A DNA stretch of 64,000 bases, taken from the NCBI RefSeq assembly GCF_003467445.1, contig NZ_QSGS01000002.1, positions 241,054-305,053 on the forward strand, given 5' to 3'. Position numbers and translations under genes: made by a program. The notes under the pieces were generated by a model. It saw nothing but the letters and a program-made list of their open reading frames with translations, made no database searches and was not told where the DNA came from. Positions 8,334 through 19,401 of the stretch are shown piece by piece; the stretch's first letter is position 1; every line of letters starts with the position of its first letter. The stretch is from Exiguobacterium sp. AM39-5BH. Lineage in GTDB: Bacteria; Bacillota; Bacilli; Exiguobacteriales; Exiguobacteriaceae.

Positions 8334-10280
8334 TCATTGTGAATCTTTTGCTTGTGCGTACGTCACCGTATCCGTCCGGACGACTTCCCCGTCGACTTCG
8401 ATCGTCGCGGTTCCGACTTCGTCCGGTGCAATGACGAGTGTATACGAGTAAGTCGTCGTCTCCGTTATCTTATCACGCAACACTTCGACTTCGCCACGGG
8501 CGTCTACCGTCCGAATGACGACCTCGAGTGCCACAGGTTCTTCGCCTTCAGCAGGCGGATCGATTTCGACGTTGACTTCCCGTTCAATCGAGACGTCGGT
8601 CGGTTCGACCCCTTGCGACACGATGACGGTCAATTCCGTCCCCGGGTCGACGGCTGTTCCGGCCGTCGGTAACTGACGAATGATTTGGTTGGCGGGCACG
8701 CTCGTTGAATACTCGTCTCGTTTGACGATTTTCAAGCTATTCTGTTCGGCGTACGTCGTCGCCTCCTCAAACGTATACCCGGCTAAATTGGCGAGTTCGA
8801 CTTTATTGCTACCGGTCGAAACGACGAGCGTCACCGTCTCTTCAGACGGGATGACTTCGTTCCCGGGAGCAATCGACTGGGAGATGACATCGCCGCTCTC
8901 GACCGTTTCGGATGCCTCTGACTGGATTTCAATATCCGTGAAATCGAGATCTTTAAGCGTCCGTTCCGCCGCTGATTGGGACAGCCCTTCAACATCTGGC
9001 ATGGCCACCGTCTCTTTCCCGGCCGACACGACGAGCGTCACGGTTGTTCCCCGTTTTGGTTTTCGTCCTGCTTTCGGCGTCTGCGAAATGACGTCACCGG
9101 TAGCGATGTTATCGCTCGCCCGTTCGGTCGTCTCAACGACAAAACCGGCCGTCTCGAGTTCTGTCGTGGCTTCATCGGCCGTCATCCCGACCACGTCCGG
9201 TACGACAGCACGGGACATTTCATCCGCAATGACATAGGCACCAATTCCACCACCAATCAACAAGAAGACAAGCAATAGCCAAAGCCACCACTTCTTCTTC
9301 CGCTTCGGTTTCTCTTTCACGGGATCGACCGGCGCGACCGGCGCGACCGGTTGCTCCGAAACCTCTTTGATGTTCGACTCGAGTGGTGCGACCGGCGTCA
9401 TGACGAGCGTCTGATCAAAGGCATCCTGCTCCGCATTCAAACGTCTTGGTTCGTTCGCACGTTCAGTTGAGAGTGATGTCATACAATCCTTTTTGAAAGC
9501 CGCAACCGAAGCGTGGCGGGCACCTGGTGATTTTGCGAGCGCCTGCATGATACAGTTCTCAAGCGCTTGCGGAATGTTCGGGTTCAAATCCATCGGTCGG
9601 ATTGGGTCATCTTGCAAATGCTGAAGTGCTACAGCGACCGGCGTTTCACCGATGAATGGCACGCGTCCGGTCACAAGTTCATATAGGACGGCACCCAGTG
9701 AGTAAATATCTGATTTCTCATCGGCAAACTTTCCGCGCGCCTGCTCTGGAGAAAAGTAGTGGACCGACCCGAGCACGGACATCGTATGAGTCAGCGTGGC
9801 GTTCGACATGGCCACCGCAATTCCGAAGTCCGTCACTTTAACGTTACCGCCCTGGTCAATCATCATATTTTGGGGCTTGATGTCCCGATGAATGATTCGA
9901 TTGGCATGGGCATGATCGATTGCGTCACAAATCTGTCCCATGATGCGTAGCGCTTCGTCGACAGATATGTAGTCTTCTTGCAAATATTGTTTGAGCGTCA
10001 TCCCATCAACATGCTCCATGACGATGTAATAGATATCACGTTCGTCTCCGACGTCATAGATGGCGACGATATTCGGATGGTTCAGGCTAGTAGCCGCATG
10101 GGCTTCCCGTTCGAACCGGCGTATAAATTGTTCGTTATGCGAGAATTCAGATCGCAACACCTTGATGGCGACGGTTCGGTTTAAAATCTCATCGTGAGCC
10201 CTGTAGACATTTGCCATGCCGCCGCTGCCGATTTGTTGTTCGATCCGATAACGATCGTTGATTCGTTCTCCACTTCGCAT
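8334..10280 (-). CDS. prkC: Stk1/PrkC-type PASTA domain serine/threonine protein kinase
   Basis: Membrane kinase that senses cell-wall fragments through extracellular PASTA repeats. The kinase domain (about 1-270) has the GSGGMANVY glycine loop (18-26), lysine 40, HRDIKPQN (131-138) and DFG (151-153). A basic juxtamembrane stretch precedes one membrane helix (WWLWLLLVFLLIGGGIGAYV, about 335-355). Three PASTA repeats follow (VPDVVGMTADEA, MPDVEGLSQSAA, VELANLAGYTFEEA), then an Ig-like tail. I start at 10280 (MRSGERINDRYRIEQQ) because GAGAGG sits nine bases upstream and the sequence aligns with Bacillus PrkC; the ATG at 10289 touches the ribosome-binding site. Confidence 0.95.
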   Translation of the reverse strand: MRSGERINDRYRIEQQIGSGGMANVYRAHDEILNRTVAIKVLRSEFSHNEQFIRRFEREAHAATSLNHPNIVAIYDVGDERDIYYIVMEHVDGMTLKQYLQEDYISVDEALRIMGQICDAIDHAHANRIIHRDIKPQNMMIDQGGNVKVTDFGIAVAMSNATLTHTMSVLGSVHYFSPEQARGKFADEKSDIYSLGAVLYELVTGRVPFIGETPVAVALQHLQDDPIRPMDLNPNIPQALENCIMQALAKSPGARHASVAAFKKDCMTSLSTERANEPRRLNAEQDAFDQTLVMTPVAPLESNIKEVSEQPVAPVAPVDPVKEKPKRKKKWWLWLLLVFLLIGGGIGAYVIADEMSRAVVPDVVGMTADEATTELETAGFVVETTERASDNIATGDVISQTPKAGRKPKRGTTVTLVVSAGKETVAMPDVEGLSQSAAERTLKDLDFTDIEIQSEASETVESGDVISQSIAPGNEVIPSEETVTLVVSTGSNKVELANLAGYTFEEATTYAEQNSLKIVKRDEYSTSVPANQIIRQLPTAGTAVDPGTELTVIVSQGVEPTDVSIEREVNVEIDPPAEGEEPVALEVVIRTVDARGEVEVLRDKITETTTYSYTLVIAPDEVGTATIEVDGEVVRTDTVTYAQAKDSQ

Positions 10281-10285
10281 CGGAT

Positions 10286-11020
10286 TCATCCTCTCTTTCT
10301 ATCTGTGAACTGGACGAGGGCAACGGTGATGTTGTCACTCCCACCCAATCGGTTGGCTTGATTGATCAACTGATCCGCCTTGACGTCCGCCGAGACGGGA
10401 CGCTCCAAGACTTGCTTGATCTCCTCATCGGTCAAATGAGTCGTCAAGCCATCCGTACAGATTAAAATCGTGTCAAACTCAGGTTCGGCGAACACTTGCA
10501 AATCAGGTTCGACATGCTCTTTCGAGCCAATCGCACGAGTGATGATATTACGTTTCGGATGGACGCGCATCTCTTCCTCGGTCAATTCGCCGAGTTGTTT
10601 TAACATGTTGACGTAAGAATGATCTTCAGTCAATTGTTGAAGCTTATCCTCACGCAGGGCATACACGCGACTGTCCCCGACATGAACGATGACAATCGTG
10701 TCGTCATGCCAACAGACACCGGCGATTGTCGTCCCCATCATGAGAAGATTCGCTTGTTTTGAGAATTCGAGTACTTGTTCGTTAGCCAATTCCACGTTCC
10801 GGCGAAACCAATTCTCCATCTCCATCGGCGTGGCCGGAAGCGTTGAGAAGGCGCGTCGAAATTGCTCGATGACGAGTTGACTCGCGACTTCTCCTGCTTC
10901 ATGACCTCCCATGCCGTCGGCCACGAGAGCAATCCCGGCCTGTTCGTCCCCTATAATCAAGACGGCATCCTCGTTCTGTGCCCTCACTTGTCCCCGGTCG
11001 GTACGGTATGCTAATTCCAT
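10286..11020 (-). CDS. prpC: Stp1/PrpC-type PP2C protein phosphatase
   Basis: Cytoplasmic PPM-family Ser/Thr phosphatase that opposes PrkC. Metal-binding motifs are visible: RTDRGQVRAQNEDAV near the start, VADGMGGHEAGEVAS, VHVGDSRVYALRE, and the C-terminal SDNITVALVQF. The start MELAYRTDRGQ at 11020 follows GAGGTAATTAGAACG; a longer reading has no similarity. It has 244 residues. Its stop lies five bases before the prkC start, as in other Firmicutes kinase/phosphatase pairs. Confidence 0.95.
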   Translation of the reverse strand: MELAYRTDRGQVRAQNEDAVLIIGDEQAGIALVADGMGGHEAGEVASQLVIEQFRRAFSTLPATPMEMENWFRRNVELANEQVLEFSKQANLLMMGTTIAGVCWHDDTIVIVHVGDSRVYALREDKLQQLTEDHSYVNMLKQLGELTEEEMRVHPKRNIITRAIGSKEHVEPDLQVFAEPEFDTILICTDGLTTHLTDEEIKQVLERPVSADVKADQLINQANRLGGSDNITVALVQFTDRKRG

Positions 11021-11028
11021 CGTTCTAA

Positions 11029-12114
11029 TTACCTCGTTTCTTGTTCGCGCTCCTTCGCTCGAAGCTGCCCACAAGCCGCATCGATATCCGAACCTTGTTC
11101 GCGACGAATCGTCACGTTCACTTTTCGATCTTTGAGCACTTTTTCAAAGGCAAAAATTTGTTTACGTGGTGTGCGTACATAGTCGCGCTCGAGTACGTGG
11201 TTGACTGGAATCAAGTTAACGTGGCACTTGACACCTTTCAACAAGTCAGCGAGTTGATGCGCGTGTTCTTCCGTGTCGTTGACGCCGCCGAATAAACCAT
11301 ATTCGAACGTGATGCGTCGACCGCTCTTCTCGGTGTAATAGTTGACGGCTTCCATCAACTTGTCCAAGTTGTAGGCACGGTTAATCGGCATGAGACGTGT
11401 GCGAATCTCTGTCGTCGGTGCGTGAAGCGAGATGGCGAAGTTGATACGCATCCCTTCATCGGCGAACTTATAGATTTTCGGTACAATCCCGCTCGTCGAC
11501 ACAGTGATATGACGTGAACCGATGTTCAAGCCGTCATCGTGGTTGACCGTGCGCAAGAAACGCATCAATTCGTCATAGTTGTCGAACGGCTCGCCGATAC
11601 CCATGACGACGATTGAGTCGACCCGCTCACCGCTCGCGTCGAGTGCGCGTTGCACGTCAAGCACTTGAGCCGTGATTTCGCCTGCTTCTAAGTTACGTTT
11701 CAAACCGCCGAGTGTCGAAGCACAGAACGTGCAACCGATGCGGCAACCGACTTGCGTCGTCACACAGACCGAGTTTCCATATTCATGGCGCATGAACACC
11801 GTCTCGATTGAATATCCGTCTTGAAGTTCGAACAAGAACTTGATCGTACCATCTTGTGATTCTTGACGGACAAGTTCTTTCAATGTTGTCAATTGGAAAG
11901 CCGCGTCTAATTTCTCGCGGAGCGGTTTGGAGACGTTCGTCATGTCATCAAACGACGTGACTCGCTTGACGTACATCCAGTCATATAATTGTTTCGCACG
12001 GAACGATTTTTCTCCTGCCTCGACGAGCCACTGTTCAAGTTCTGAATATATGAGGGAGTAGAGGGACGGCTTGGCACCGACCAATGGATTTTTTTCAACT
12101 GCTTTTGGGTTCAT
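11029..12114 (-). CDS. rlmN: 23S rRNA (adenine2503-C2) methyltransferase / tRNA m2A37 enzyme
   Basis: Radical SAM methyltransferase acting on A2503 of 23S rRNA and on some tRNAs. The 361-residue protein has the CxxxCxxC cluster motif in [16 protein letters not shown], the SAM-binding [11 protein letters not shown], and the catalytic C-terminal cysteine in [10 protein letters not shown]. It lies two bases after rsmB and eight before prpC, so two rRNA modification enzymes and the phosphatase share a transcript. Confidence 0.97.
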   Translation of the reverse strand: MNPKAVEKNPLVGAKPSLYSLIYSELEQWLVEAGEKSFRAKQLYDWMYVKRVTSFDDMTNVSKPLREKLDAAFQLTTLKELVRQESQDGTIKFLFELQDGYSIETVFMRHEYGNSVCVTTQVGCRIGCTFCASTLGGLKRNLEAGEITAQVLDVQRALDASGERVDSIVVMGIGEPFDNYDELMRFLRTVNHDDGLNIGSRHITVSTSGIVPKIYKFADEGMRINFAISLHAPTTEIRTRLMPINRAYNLDKLMEAVNYYTEKSGRRITFEYGLFGGVNDTEEHAHQLADLLKGVKCHVNLIPVNHVLERDYVRTPRKQIFAFEKVLKDRKVNVTIRREQGSDIDAACGQLRAKEREQETR

Positions 12115-12116
12115 GT

Positions 12117-13445
12117 TTATACCTCTTTCTTGAATGCGGCGATATAGAAACCGTCCGTCCCGAACATCGTCGGGAGTAATTTGAGTTCAGCGCGGTCCGA
12201 TGATACCATCGGTCGCAATACTTGTGGAAGACGTTCCTGGAGTGTCTCATCCCACGTCAAACCATTCGACAATATATAATCGGCCTGCTGTTCATTTTCA
12301 GACGGATCGATGGTACATGTCGAGTACACTAGCGTACCACCTCGTTTAAGCAGTGGCAAGACGGCGTCAATGATTTCACGTTGGACTTTCGGCAGTCCGG
12401 CGAGGGCGGACTTGTCTTTCGTCCATTTGATATCGGGCTTGCGACGAATGACACCGAGTCCCGAACATGGGACGTCGAGCAAGATTCGGTCGAAGCTCTC
12501 CGGTTCAAATTTGTCCCCCGCCTGGCGGGCATCGAGGGCAAGTGCGGTCACTCCATCGATATGCAGACGCTTCGCTTGACGTTCAATCAATTTCGCTTTA
12601 TGCGGATGCAAGTCGAGGGCGACGAGCGTTCCTCCGTCCATGCGTTCCGCCGTGTGCATCGCTTTTCCGCCCGGTGCGGCACACGCGTCGAGGACGCGTT
12701 CTGTCTTCCCGGCTTGAAGCGCATCGGCGACAATCATCGAGCTCTCGTCTTGAATCGAGAGCAGTCCCATGTCGATGAACGCCGTCGCATGGACGTTGCC
12801 CGATTCGATGACGAGACCGTCTTCCGACAGTTCCGAGCGCTTCGCCGTCACATCTACCTCGGCGAGCCGTTCGATCATCTCGTCGACCGTGGCGCGCTGA
12901 CGGTTGACCCGCACCGTCACCGGCGCCGGCTCGTTATTTAGCTTGCACATCGCCTCGGTCACTTCGACACCGTACGTCTCCACCCATTCGGCGACGAGCC
13001 AATCGGGATGGCTATGTTCGATGGCAATCCGTTCAGCGTCCGGAAGCGTGCTCAAATCCGGGAACCCGTCCCGAATGACGTTACGCAACACGCCGTTGAC
13101 GAACTTACCGGTACCCGAATGGCCCCGTTTTTTCGCAATCTCGACCGCTTCATGCAAGACGGCACGATCTGGGATTTTATCAAGATAAAACAGTTGATAG
13201 ACACTCATCCGTAATAGCGGCAAAACGAAACGGTCCAATTTCTTCGGGTTTTGAACCCGCTTCTCTAAAATATAATCGAGCGTCCGTTTCCGGCCGAGCG
13301 TCCCATAGACGAGCTCTGTGTAGAGGCCGACATCTTTCGTCGCCAATTTCTTCTGTTTCAATAAATCGTTGACCGCAATCGTCGAATAGGCGCCGCCTTG
13401 TTCGATTTTGATTAGCGTATCCAGTGCTGCAACTCGTACGTTCAT
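12117..13445 (-). CDS. rsmB: 16S rRNA (cytosine967-C5) methyltransferase
   Basis: SAM-dependent rRNA methyltransferase. The 442 residues comprise an N-terminal NusB-like RNA-binding domain (about 1-140) and a C-terminal Rossmann domain. [15 protein letters not shown] is the SAM motif, [17 protein letters not shown] holds one catalytic cysteine, and [14 protein letters not shown] holds the second (TCT). It follows fmt by one base, the Bacillus order. Confidence 0.97.
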   Translation of the reverse strand: MNVRVAALDTLIKIEQGGAYSTIAVNDLLKQKKLATKDVGLYTELVYGTLGRKRTLDYILEKRVQNPKKLDRFVLPLLRMSVYQLFYLDKIPDRAVLHEAVEIAKKRGHSGTGKFVNGVLRNVIRDGFPDLSTLPDAERIAIEHSHPDWLVAEWVETYGVEVTEAMCKLNNEPAPVTVRVNRQRATVDEMIERLAEVDVTAKRSELSEDGLVIESGNVHATAFIDMGLLSIQDESSMIVADALQAGKTERVLDACAAPGGKAMHTAERMDGGTLVALDLHPHKAKLIERQAKRLHIDGVTALALDARQAGDKFEPESFDRILLDVPCSGLGVIRRKPDIKWTKDKSALAGLPKVQREIIDAVLPLLKRGGTLVYSTCTIDPSENEQQADYILSNGLTWDETLQERLPQVLRPMVSSDRAELKLLPTMFGTDGFYIAAFKKEV

Positions 13446-13446
13446 A

Positions 13447-14396
13447 TTATCCTCCTAGTCGATCGCCGACTTGTAACTTTTGGCCGGCCCCTCGCATAAA
13501 CGTGGCCCCGTCCATTCGTTTTTTACCAGATGGTTGCAAGTCGACCACTTTAATGGCGACCTCGTCGCCTGTCGCGACGACAAACCCATCCTCTTCAAGC
13601 CGGACAATCGTTCCCGGTTCACCCGTCCCTGTCGTTTTCAATCCGAAGAACAGTTTGACCCGTTCACCGGCAATCGTCGTATACGCCGTCGGGAACGGAT
13701 TCATCCCTCTGATGTGGTTATAAATGTCTGCGCCCGAACACGTCCATTCAATCTGTTCCCGCTCCCGGCTGATATTCGGTGCGAACGTGACGTCACGCTC
13801 GTCTTGCGGTACGGCTTCAATCCAACCAGCGAGGAAGGCAGGAAGCGTTTTGATTAACAAGTCCGATCCTGCGACCGCGAGCTTGTCGAATAACGTGCCG
13901 ACCGTGTCCGACTCTTCAATCGGGACGACCGTGTTGGCAATCATGTCGCCGGCATCGAGCTTATCGACCATATACATAATGGTGACGCCCGTCTCTTTGT
14001 CGCCGTCGAGGATGGCTTGGTGAATCGGCGCGCCGCCCCGATGTTTCGGCAATAGCGAGGCATGGACGTTGATGGCGCCATGTTTCGGTGCTTCTAACAG
14101 CTCGGTCGGGACGATTTGCCCGTACGCCGCCGTCACAATCAAGTCCGGTTCGAGTGCCAAGATATCGGCATAATCGGTCCGCACCTTTTCAGGTTGCAAC
14201 ACCGGGATATCGTGGCGCAAGGCACACTCTTCACCGGCGTCGGTTTCAGTTCGCGTTTTCGTCCGACCGGTTTGTCCGGTTGCGAGACGACGCCTACGAC
14301 ATTGTATCCTTCTTCGAGCAAGCGCTCAAGTACGGATACGGCAAACGTCGGTGTGCCCATGAAGACGATGCGTTGATCCGTCCCTTTATCCGGCAC
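13447..14396 (-). pseudogene. fmt: methionyl-tRNA formyltransferase, broken by a one-base deletion
   Basis: Formylates initiator methionyl-tRNA. The N-terminal piece [19 protein letters not shown]...RELKPTPVK is read in the def frame. After position about 14229 the protein resumes one frame over as [16 protein letters not shown] and continues to the normal C-terminus, including the [13 protein letters not shown] and LDAGDMI motifs. Restoring one G (AAGAG to AAGGAG) rejoins the two parts perfectly. The start is unclear: no ATG precedes the first strand, and the only canonical alternative is GTG at 14396. def reads into fmt without a stop. Probably a sequencing error in a real gene. Confidence 0.88.
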
Positions 14397-14831
14397 GGCG
14401 AGTTTGTCTGTGAACAAGACTCCGTCCAAATGGTCGATTTCATGTTGAATCGCTCGGGCGAAGAATCCGCTCGCCTTCACTTGTTGGGTGCGGCCTTTCA
14501 AATCCTGCGTCTTGACGACAATTGTCTCATGCCGTTTCACGAACCCGAACTCACCCGGGATGCTCAAGCAGCCTTCAAGACCGACCACGGTCCCGGACGT
14601 CTCGATGATTTCCGGATTGATCAACACGAGCGGTCCCGTCTCATCATCCGTATGGACGACGGCGAGCCGTTGATTCAAATTGACCTGGGGGGCAGCCACG
14701 CCGACCCCGTCATATTCATACATCGTGTCGAACAAGCGATCGACCGTCTGACGCAATTTTTTATCAAACTTTGTCACCGGATCACACGTGACCCGTAAAA
14801 TCTCATTGGGAATCTCTACTACTTTATACAT
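14388..14831 (-). CDS. def: peptide deformylase (stop codon not visible; runs into fmt)
   Basis: Metalloenzyme that removes the formyl group from nascent proteins. Motif 1 GVGVAAPQ, motif 2 EGCLS and motif 3 HEIDH with [10 protein letters not shown] are all present within about 145 residues. The start [12 protein letters not shown] at 14831 follows GAGGTGGAACCAA. The frame stays open past the family's usual end and runs directly into the Fmt N-terminus. A TAA at 14386-14388, one frame over and followed by AAAGGGA, may be the true stop if a base is missing upstream. The end given here is therefore approximate. Confidence 0.9.
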
Positions 14832-14842
14832 TTGGTTCCACC

Positions 14843-17167
14843 TCACATGAATACGTATGGGTTGACGTCGATACTCAATTGATACTCTTTTTTACTGATC
14901 GCTTTCGCACGTGCTTGTTGCAACGCGGCAAGCACCGGATAGAGCGCGTCCGGATGTTTCGTCTTGATGAACAGTTGATAGCGGAACAAGTTCTTCAGTT
15001 TCGACAACGGCGCCGGCATCGGTCCGTTCAGTCGTGACTGCGCCACGTGCGCCTCGACGAAATCGGAAGCGAACAGCTCGGCCTCGGCTTGAGCGACGAG
15101 CGGGCTTTCAGCCGCGAACGTGACGAGTGTGACATACCAATACGGCGGATGGTTGCCGACTTGGCGCAGTTGCATCTCCCGGGCGAAAAACGACTCATAG
15201 TCGTGTTCGCTCGCCGTCTCGATGACATAATGGTCCGGATTGTACGTTTGGACGTACGCCTCACCAGGCAGACTGCCGCGTCCGGCCCGGCCGGCGACTT
15301 GGGTGACGAGTTGGAACGTGCGCTCGGTCGCCCGGAAATCGGGCATACCGAGCGTCGCATCCGCCGCGAGCACACCGACAAGCGTGACGTTCGGGAAATC
15401 GAGCCCTTTGGCGATCATCTGGGTGCCGAGCAATATGTCGGCTTCCCCGTCCTCGAAACGCTTCAACAGCTGTTCATGCGACCCTTTGCGGGACGTCGTG
15501 TCTTGGTCCATCCGGATGATCCGCGCCTCGGGGATACGATTCAACAGCTCGGTCTCGATCTTTTGTGTGCCGGTGCCGAACTGTTTGATTTTCTTACTGT
15601 CACACGTCGGGCACTTCGATGGCATCCCGATCTCGTAACCGCAATAGTGGCATTTGAGCCGGTCGCCGTGTTGGTGATACGTCAAGTTAACGGCGCAGTG
15701 CGGACAAGTGAGCCCTTCCCCACAGTCGCGACACATGACGAACGTCGTGAAGCCGCGCCGGTTGAGCAAGATGACGCACTGTTCTTTTTTCGCGATGCGG
15801 TCATTGATGGCTAGAAATAATTCTTCCGAGAACATCGTCGTGTTGCCTTTGGCGAGTTCACGTCGCATATCGATAATATGGACCGGCGGCATCTCGCCAC
15901 CATACCGTTCGCTGAGTTGCAAATAGCGATAGACGCCTTTTTGGGCGCGGGCGTACGACTCGAGTGACGGAGTCGCACTACCGAGGACGACCGGGCACCC
16001 GTGATAATGCGCCCGCCAAATCGCGACGTCACGCGCGTGATAACGCGGATTCTCTTCTTGCTTGTACGTCGTCTCGTGCTCTTCGTCTAAGATGATGAGC
16101 CCGATGTTTTCGAGCGGTGCGAAAATCGCGGAGCGTGCCCCGACGACGACATCGACTTCACGTCGTTTGATTTTGCGCCACTCGTCATATTTCTCCCCTT
16201 GCGACAAGGCGCTATGAAGCACGGCGACCCGATCCCCGAAGCGGCGTTTGAACCGTTTGACCATCATCGGCGTGAGCGAGATTTCCGGGACGAGCAAAAT
16301 TGCTTGCTTGCCGTCGTCGACGACTTGACCGATTGCTTCTAAATAGACCTCGGTCTTCCCACTGCCGGTGACACCGTGCAACAGTAACGTCTCCCCGGCT
16401 TCGGCGTCTCGGATCGCGTGGACGGCCGTGGTTTGACTGTCGTTCAGTTCGACCGTCTCGATGACCTGTTCAATCGTGGCGTACGGGTCACGGTTCAGTT
16501 CGACCTCGGTCACGTTGACGGCACGGAGCGACTCCATTTTTTGCAGTTGCGCGCGCGATAAGCCGATTTGACGTAACGACGACCAATACATCCGCGGGAC
16601 GTCCTTTAGCAACTGAATCGCTTCTTGTTGCTTTTTCGCCCGGGCCGGGATGAGCGTCGCATCGAGCAGTTCGATGACGAGGTCCGTCTTGACCGTCCGT
16701 TTTTCTTTTAATACCGGCGCGAGCAAAATGTCGCCTTTTTTGGCGAGCGCCAAGATGATCGACTGCGTCTCTTTCGGATACTCGGAAAGATGGGTACCGG
16801 CTCGAACGCCGTCCGGGAGCGTCTCGCCTTTAATTTCTTTGTCGTAACTCACTTTCAACGCCGCCGGAAGCATCGCTAGAAGCGCAGACGATCGGAAACA
16901 GAGCGTCGTCTCTTTCACATGGGTCGATAAGTCGAGCAGCTCATCCGTCAGTGAAGATTCTTCGTCTAATAAAGCCTCAAGTGGTTTCAATCCTTCACGT
17001 GTCCCTTCAGAAATACCCGTCACGATCCCGAGCAGGCGTCGCGAGCCGAACGGGACCGAGACGCGCATGCCCGGTTCGATCAACGTCTCGAACTGGGGCG
17101 GCACCTCGTAATCGAACGGACGGTCAATCGTGATGACGGGCGCGTCGACATGGACGTGGGCGATCAT
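14843..17167 (-). CDS. priA: primosomal protein N' (replication restart helicase PriA)
   Basis: 3'-to-5' helicase that reloads the replisome at collapsed forks. The 774-residue protein has an N-terminal DNA-binding domain (1-200), Walker [17 protein letters not shown], the DEEH box ([24 protein letters not shown]) and two zinc-binding modules with four CxxC pairs ([33 protein letters not shown]). The C-terminal helicase domain carries [14 protein letters not shown] and QVAGRAGR. Its ATG overlaps the coaBC stop (ATGA), and def follows after 11 bases. Confidence 0.97.
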   Translation of the reverse strand: MIAHVHVDAPVITIDRPFDYEVPPQFETLIEPGMRVSVPFGSRRLLGIVTGISEGTREGLKPLEALLDEESSLTDELLDLSTHVKETTLCFRSSALLAMLPAALKVSYDKEIKGETLPDGVRAGTHLSEYPKETQSIILALAKKGDILLAPVLKEKRTVKTDLVIELLDATLIPARAKKQQEAIQLLKDVPRMYWSSLRQIGLSRAQLQKMESLRAVNVTEVELNRDPYATIEQVIETVELNDSQTTAVHAIRDAEAGETLLLHGVTGSGKTEVYLEAIGQVVDDGKQAILLVPEISLTPMMVKRFKRRFGDRVAVLHSALSQGEKYDEWRKIKRREVDVVVGARSAIFAPLENIGLIILDEEHETTYKQEENPRYHARDVAIWRAHYHGCPVVLGSATPSLESYARAQKGVYRYLQLSERYGGEMPPVHIIDMRRELAKGNTTMFSEELFLAINDRIAKKEQCVILLNRRGFTTFVMCRDCGEGLTCPHCAVNLTYHQHGDRLKCHYCGYEIGMPSKCPTCDSKKIKQFGTGTQKIETELLNRIPEARIIRMDQDTTSRKGSHEQLLKRFEDGEADILLGTQMIAKGLDFPNVTLVGVLAADATLGMPDFRATERTFQLVTQVAGRAGRGSLPGEAYVQTYNPDHYVIETASEHDYESFFAREMQLRQVGNHPPYWYVTLVTFAAESPLVAQAEAELFASDFVEAHVAQSRLNGPMPAPLSKLKNLFRYQLFIKTKHPDALYPVLAALQQARAKAISKKEYQLSIDVNPYVFM

Positions 17168-18354
17168 CGCAAATCTTCCTTAAAATGGGTGAGCAACTCG
17201 ATAGCGAGTTCACGTTTGCTTTGTCGCGGTAAGCGGACGTGAGCCCCGTCCGCGCGGAACAACGTGACTTCGTTGTCATCGGCGCGGAAGCCGATATCTG
17301 GCTGTGACACGTCGTTGGCGACGAGATAATCGACCCGTTTACGGGCGACTTTATCGCGGGCGTGTTGCTCGAGATTCTCCGTCTCGGCCGCAAAGCCGAC
17401 GAGGAGCTGATGCGTCTTCTTCTCCCCGAGCGTCTTCAAGATATCGGTCGTCTCTTCGAGTTCGATCGTCAACGGACCATGCACTTTTTTATGTTTTTCC
17501 GTATGAATCGTTTTCGGGCGGTAGTCGGCGACGGCAGCCGATTTGATGACGAGGTCTTGGTCATCGAACCGGGCGAGCACCGTCTCAAGCATATCCGTCC
17601 CGGATTCGACGGCAATGGCGATCACGCCGTCCGGTACGGGTACTTGGAGTGGTCCGTGGACGAGCGTGACGGACGCGCCCATATCTCGGGCGGCCGCGGC
17701 GAGCGCGACGCCCATCTTGCCAGAGGAGTCGTTCGATAAAAAGCGGACCGGGTCGATTCGTTCAACTGTCGGACCGGCCGTGATCAGCACGCGTTTCCCA
17801 AGCAGATGTTTCGGGACGAATTGGCTCTCGACGATGCGGACGAGGTCTTCCGGTTCCGGGAGCCGTCCCCCTCCGATCCAGCCGCACGCGAGATTGCCGA
17901 CTCCCGGTTCGATGATTTGATAGCCGAACGTTTTGAGCGTCTCGATATTGCGGCGCGTGGCCGGGTGTTCGAGCATATTGACGTTCATCGCCGGTGAGAT
18001 GATGACGGGACATTTGGCAGCTAGAATCGAGGTCGTGATGAAGTCATCGGCAATACCGGCCGCGAGTTTCGCAATCATATTCGCCGTGGCTGGCGCGACG
18101 ACAATCAAGTCACTCGTATCGACGACGTCGATGTGGGCGATTTTGGTCGGGTCATGTTCTTCGAACACGTCGGTGTATACTGGATTTCGGCTGAGCGCCT
18201 GAAACGTCGCTTTCCCGACGAATTGTTCGGCTGACGCCGTCATCGCCACGCGAACGTTCGCACCGGCCTGGACGAGTTTCGACGTGAGTGCACACGCTTT
18301 ATACGCCGCGATCCCGCCGCTCACACAAAGCAAGATATTCCGATCGTTCAACAT
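17164..18354 (-). CDS. coaBC: bifunctional phosphopantothenoylcysteine decarboxylase/phosphopantothenate-cysteine ligase
   Basis: Makes 4'-phosphopantetheine in coenzyme A synthesis. CoaC (about 1-180) has the FMN-binding CVSGGIAAYKA, the catalytic VVAPATANMIAKLAAGIAD, and PAMNVNMLEHPA. CoaB (about 190-396) has the ITAGPTVERIDPVRFLSN nucleotide site and KSAAVADYRP. It has 396 residues. It follows rpoZ after a perfect hairpin and overlaps priA by four bases. panB/C/D are not here, but coaD is at 60.7 kb. Confidence 0.96.
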   Translation of the reverse strand: MLNDRNILLCVSGGIAAYKACALTSKLVQAGANVRVAMTASAEQFVGKATFQALSRNPVYTDVFEEHDPTKIAHIDVVDTSDLIVVAPATANMIAKLAAGIADDFITTSILAAKCPVIISPAMNVNMLEHPATRRNIETLKTFGYQIIEPGVGNLACGWIGGGRLPEPEDLVRIVESQFVPKHLLGKRVLITAGPTVERIDPVRFLSNDSSGKMGVALAAAARDMGASVTLVHGPLQVPVPDGVIAIAVESGTDMLETVLARFDDQDLVIKSAAVADYRPKTIHTEKHKKVHGPLTIELEETTDILKTLGEKKTHQLLVGFAAETENLEQHARDKVARKRVDYLVANDVSQPDIGFRADDNEVTLFRADGAHVRLPRQSKRELAIELLTHFKEDLR

Positions 18355-18382
18355 TCACAATTCTCCCCCTTATAGACAATGA

Positions 18383-18408
18383 GACCCAAGTCGTATCCGA
18401 CTTGGGTC
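18383..18408 (-). other. perfect 11-bp hairpin between rpoZ and coaBC
   Basis: GACCCAAGTCG and CGACTTGGGTC flank a four-base loop in the 59-base rpoZ-coaBC gap. On minus it is followed by TCATTGTC, not a T-run, so it is at best a weak terminator. It could instead be a processing or stability element within the gmk-rpoZ-coaBC transcript. Confidence 0.6.
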
Positions 18409-18413
18409 ACACT

Positions 18414-18622
18414 TCATCCGTTGTTTTGTTCGTTCGCGATGATTGTCGTGTCACCCGAATACAGTTCCTCTAGCGCTTGACCGACCGGCTTATATGATTT
18501 TGGCGCGGTGACTTTCGGTGCTTTTCCGTCCTGAATTTGACGGGCCCGCTTCGCGGCCACCGTGACAATCGTGTATTTCGACGGGATGATACGTTGTAAG
18601 GCATCAATCGAAGGGTATAACA

Positions 18623-18623
<1 letters not shown>
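18414..18623 (-). CDS. rpoZ: DNA-directed RNA polymerase omega subunit
   Basis: Small RNA polymerase subunit that aids beta-prime assembly. It has 69 residues beginning MLYPSIDALQRIIPSKYTIV, with the conserved AAKRARQI segment and GQALEELYSGD. Its ATG overlaps the gmk stop by one base (TAATG). gmk-rpoZ-coaBC is the usual Firmicutes order. Confidence 0.96.
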
Positions 18624-19279
<656 letters not shown>

Positions 19280-19401
19280 TTATAATAGCAGTCAATCAAT
19301 TGTTCCGGCAAGAAGAAGTTCGGATTTCCTACTTCATCGTACCATATTTTCCGTGAATCTGATAACGTAGAGACAGAAAAAGAACAAAGGTGATGAGACT
19401 A

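Noticed and set aside
14088..14798. 236-residue open frame on plus across def-fmt
   Set aside because: Antisense shadow; composition is not protein-like.
15047..15814. 255-residue open frame on plus inside priA
   Set aside because: Antisense shadow of a fully conserved PriA; its arginine- and glutamate-rich composition results from codon use on the other strand.
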